DNA of 64,000 nt. Origin: Deltaproteobacteria bacterium (GTDB lineage Bacteria; Lernaellota; Lernaellaia; JACKCT01). Positions 62,029 to 64,000 of this stretch are shown here, piece after piece. The stretch spans positions 1 through 64,000 of the forward strand of contig JADLEX010000053.1 of the NCBI GenBank assembly GCA_020845895.1, in the 5' to 3' direction. The notes under the pieces were generated by a model that made no database searches, had not been told where the DNA came from, and worked only from the letters and a program-made list of their open reading frames with translations. Position numbers and translations under genes: made by a program. The first letter of the stretch is position 1; each line of letters starts with the position of its first letter.

Positions 62029-63465
62029 ATGGCGCGCGTTCTGCTCATGAATCCCGGTTACGACGTCGACAGCGGATTCGGCGATTACAAGGCCCTCGCC
62101 GAGGCCATGCCCGTCATCGGGCTCGCTTACATCGCCGCGACCTGCCGCGAAGCGGGGCACGAAGTCCGCTGCCTCGACAATTTCGTCGACGGCCTGAATG
62201 AGACGCAGATCGTTGATCTCGTGAGCGAATGGCGCGCGGACGCGGTCGGCATCGGCGTCCTGACGCCATCGGTGCACACGGTCGAATCGCTCGGCCGAAG
62301 ACTGCGGAAGGAACGTCCGCAAACGAAGGTCGTGCTCGGCAATCTGCACGCATCGCTGTTCGCCGAGGACCTCGTACGCGACGGCTACGCGGATTTCGTA
62401 CTGCACAGCGAGGCCGAAACGACGATGCCGAAGCTGTGCGACGTGCTCGACCGGGGCGGCTCGTTCGACGATGTTCCCGGCCTGACGTACATGAACGGCG
62501 GCATCCACACGACACCGATCGCGCCGCTCCTGCAGGGTTCGGAACTCGACGAGTTGCCGCTTCCGGCCTGGGACCTCTTTCCCGAGCACGTTTACGGATT
62601 TCTCGCCTTCGTCAATGTCGCGAAGCCGGGACTGTCGATCATCGGTTCGCGCGGATGCCCGTTTCACTGCACGTACTGCGCGCTCGGATATCAGGGTCAC
62701 AAGGTCCGAAGGCGCAGCCCCGAAAACATCGCGGCCGAGATCGAGTGGCTCGTCAAAGAAAACGGCATCCGTCACGTTGGTTTTGTCGATCCGATTTTTC
62801 CTGTTCACAAGCAGCACGGCATCGACACGTGCCGCGCGATCCGCGAGCGCAACATTCCCGGGGAGTGGTGGTGGACGACCGAAACGCGGGTCGACGTCAT
62901 CGACGAGGAGATGTGCCGCGAAATGGTCGCGGCGAGATGCAAGCGCATTCTGTTCGGCATCGAGTCGGGCGTCGATACGCTACTCAAAAACGTCAACAAG
63001 AAATGCACGGCACAGGACATCCGCGACGGCGTGCGCGTGGCGCGCTCGGCGGGACTCGAAATCTCTGCGTTTTTCATGCTCGGTTTGCCGGGGGAAACGG
63101 CGGAGCAGACCGTCGAGAACATCGAGTTCGCCCGTTCGCTCGACATCGACTTCGCGAAGTTCGGGATCACCATCCCTTACCCCGGCACCAAGATCTGGGA
63201 TGATCTGGTCGCCGAAGGGAAGATGAAGCCCGGCGACTGGGACAAATTCTCGACGTTCAATCACGACCCCAACACGCTGCCGTTCATCCCACGGGGACTG
63301 ACCGGCGACAAGCTCGTCCGCCTGCATCGCCGCGCGACGTTCCGCTTCTACGTGCGGCCCCGCATGATCTGGCGGCACCTGTTCGTAATCCGCTCCATCG
63401 GATTGCGGCAGATGTGGAACGGCGCGAAAATCATGATCAAACACCTGCTGGGGCGAAAGCTCTGA
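62029..63465 (+). CDS. B12-binding-domain radical SAM protein
   Basis: The 478-residue protein has an N-terminal Rossmann-like cobalamin-binding domain (residues 1-~145; VIGLAYIAATCREAGHEVRCLD, GVLTPSVHTVESLGRRL), with no DxHxxG motif. The radical SAM core has C210-x3-C214-x2-C217 (GCPFHCTYC) and an EMCREMVAARCKRILFGIESG block. A helical C-terminus follows. Class B radical SAM enzymes of this form methylate unactivated carbon or phosphorus or rearrange bonds. The ATG at 62029 follows AGGA. Its stop overlaps the next radical SAM gene (TGATG). Confidence 0.9.
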   Translation: MARVLLMNPGYDVDSGFGDYKALAEAMPVIGLAYIAATCREAGHEVRCLDNFVDGLNETQIVDLVSEWRADAVGIGVLTPSVHTVESLGRRLRKERPQTKVVLGNLHASLFAEDLVRDGYADFVLHSEAETTMPKLCDVLDRGGSFDDVPGLTYMNGGIHTTPIAPLLQGSELDELPLPAWDLFPEHVYGFLAFVNVAKPGLSIIGSRGCPFHCTYCALGYQGHKVRRRSPENIAAEIEWLVKENGIRHVGFVDPIFPVHKQHGIDTCRAIRERNIPGEWWWTTETRVDVIDEEMCREMVAARCKRILFGIESGVDTLLKNVNKKCTAQDIRDGVRVARSAGLEISAFFMLGLPGETAEQTVENIEFARSLDIDFAKFGITIPYPGTKIWDDLVAEGKMKPGDWDKFSTFNHDPNTLPFIPRGLTGDKLVRLHRRATFRFYVRPRMIWRHLFVIRSIGLRQMWNGAKIMIKHLLGRKL

Positions 63466-64000
63466 TGCGCGTCCTCTACGTCCGCCCGCCCAAGTACCTG
63501 TGGCCCTACATGAACGAGATGGACAACTTTCTGTTGTCCCAGGCCATGGTCTATCTGGGCGCCGAACTGCGTCGCCGCGGTCACGAGGTCACGCTGCTCG
63601 ACTGCGGCCCGGCGAAGGTCGGCTGGAAGAGCCTCGCCGAGATCATTCGAAAAACGAAACCCCAGGTCGTGCTCGCGGGAGACAGTGAAACGCTCTACGA
63701 ACATGAGTGCGGACGCGTGTTCCGGCTCGCGAAGGAAATCGATCCCTCCATCGCCACGATCGCCGGCGGCGTCCACTTCGCGCAAAATTCCGCGGACTGC
63801 CTGGCGCGCTACCCTATCGACGCCATCGTGCGCGGCGAGGGCGAGATCACGCTCGGCGAAACGGTCGATGCGATCGAGCACGGTCGGGATTTGAAAAACA
63901 TCCCTGGACTCGCGATCCCGGGTGAGCACGGAGAGTGCGTTTACACGGGGCATCGAGATCTGATCGCCGATCTCGATACACTGCCGTTTCCGGCGTACGA
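63465..64000 (+). CDS. Second B12-type radical SAM protein, cut by the window end
   Basis: The frame opens at ATG 63465, sharing one base with the upstream stop, and runs to the window edge, giving 178 residues of an N-terminal B12-binding domain: FLLSQAMVYLGAELRRRGHE, VVLAGDSETLYEHECGRVF, IAGGVHF and IVRGEGEITLGETV. The GGxHxT-like and RGEGE blocks are usual in this family. The radical SAM core with its cysteines must lie beyond the window. It is the third gene of the methyltransferase-radical SAM run. Confidence 0.88.
   Translation, partial: MRVLYVRPPKYLWPYMNEMDNFLLSQAMVYLGAELRRRGHEVTLLDCGPAKVGWKSLAEIIRKTKPQVVLAGDSETLYEHECGRVFRLAKEIDPSIATIAGGVHFAQNSADCLARYPIDAIVRGEGEITLGETVDAIEHGRDLKNIPGLAIPGEHGECVYTGHRDLIADLDTLPFPAY

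Overview
The window is GC-rich chromosomal DNA of a Gram-negative-type bacterium. It has an OmpA-family envelope protein, several secreted proteins and lipoproteins, HD-GYP and PilZ signalling proteins, and extended surface proteins with Asp-rich (DDD) and Thr-rich linkers. The style recalls Deltaproteobacteria/Myxococcota-like lineages or a related candidate phylum; this is inference, since there is no rRNA. Genes are dense and often overlap by 1-4 nt. One tRNA (Gly, GCC) is present; I saw no CRISPR array.

Layout. 1-7.5 kb: an MBL-fold hydrolase (partial), ilvE, a secreted helical protein, fusA (EF-G), a decayed transposase fragment, and metG. 7.5-11 kb: an OmpA-family protein and a secreted Asp/Thr-rich protein. 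11.5-14.4 kb: a ribBA-ribH-nusB run ending in a stand-alone M17-N domain protein. 14.4-19.4 kb: a three-gene signalling operon (hybrid histidine kinase, then two receiver/HD-GYP proteins whose intact and decayed halves complement each other). 19.7-23.9 kb: a GH92 mannosidase-like lipoprotein, a lipoprotein, a TfoX-N protein and a methyltransferase. 23.9-28.9 kb: an operon of an IolD-like thiamine-diphosphate enzyme, an aldehyde dehydrogenase and an IlvD/Edd dehydratase. 29-35.1 kb: an HTH-PilZ regulator, then aldose epimerase, a second GH92 and a large membrane protein. 35.2-42.5 kb: tRNA-Gly, NnrS, a gene split by an in-frame stop, asnA, a GT39-like membrane protein and an exported PepF.

42.5-45.7 kb is a sharply AT-rich insert carrying an SF1 helicase and a DUF2290 protein, probably a horizontally acquired defence-type cassette. 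45.7-54.9 kb: a DDD-repeat lipoprotein and an eight-gene overlapping operon (ClpX paralogue, Thr-rich membrane protein, GNAT, phosphoesterase, radical SAM, glycosyltransferase-methyltransferase fusion, two unknowns). 54.9-60.8 kb: an SGNH/acyltransferase pair, carbamate kinase, GT2 and a membrane propeller protein.

60.9-64 kb: a 16-residue Pro/Lys peptide gene with its own promoter, ribosome site and terminator lies directly before a methyltransferase and two B12-type radical SAM genes. This is either a candidate peptide-modification locus or an attenuated operon. It and the helicase/DUF2290 insert are the most interesting parts of the window.
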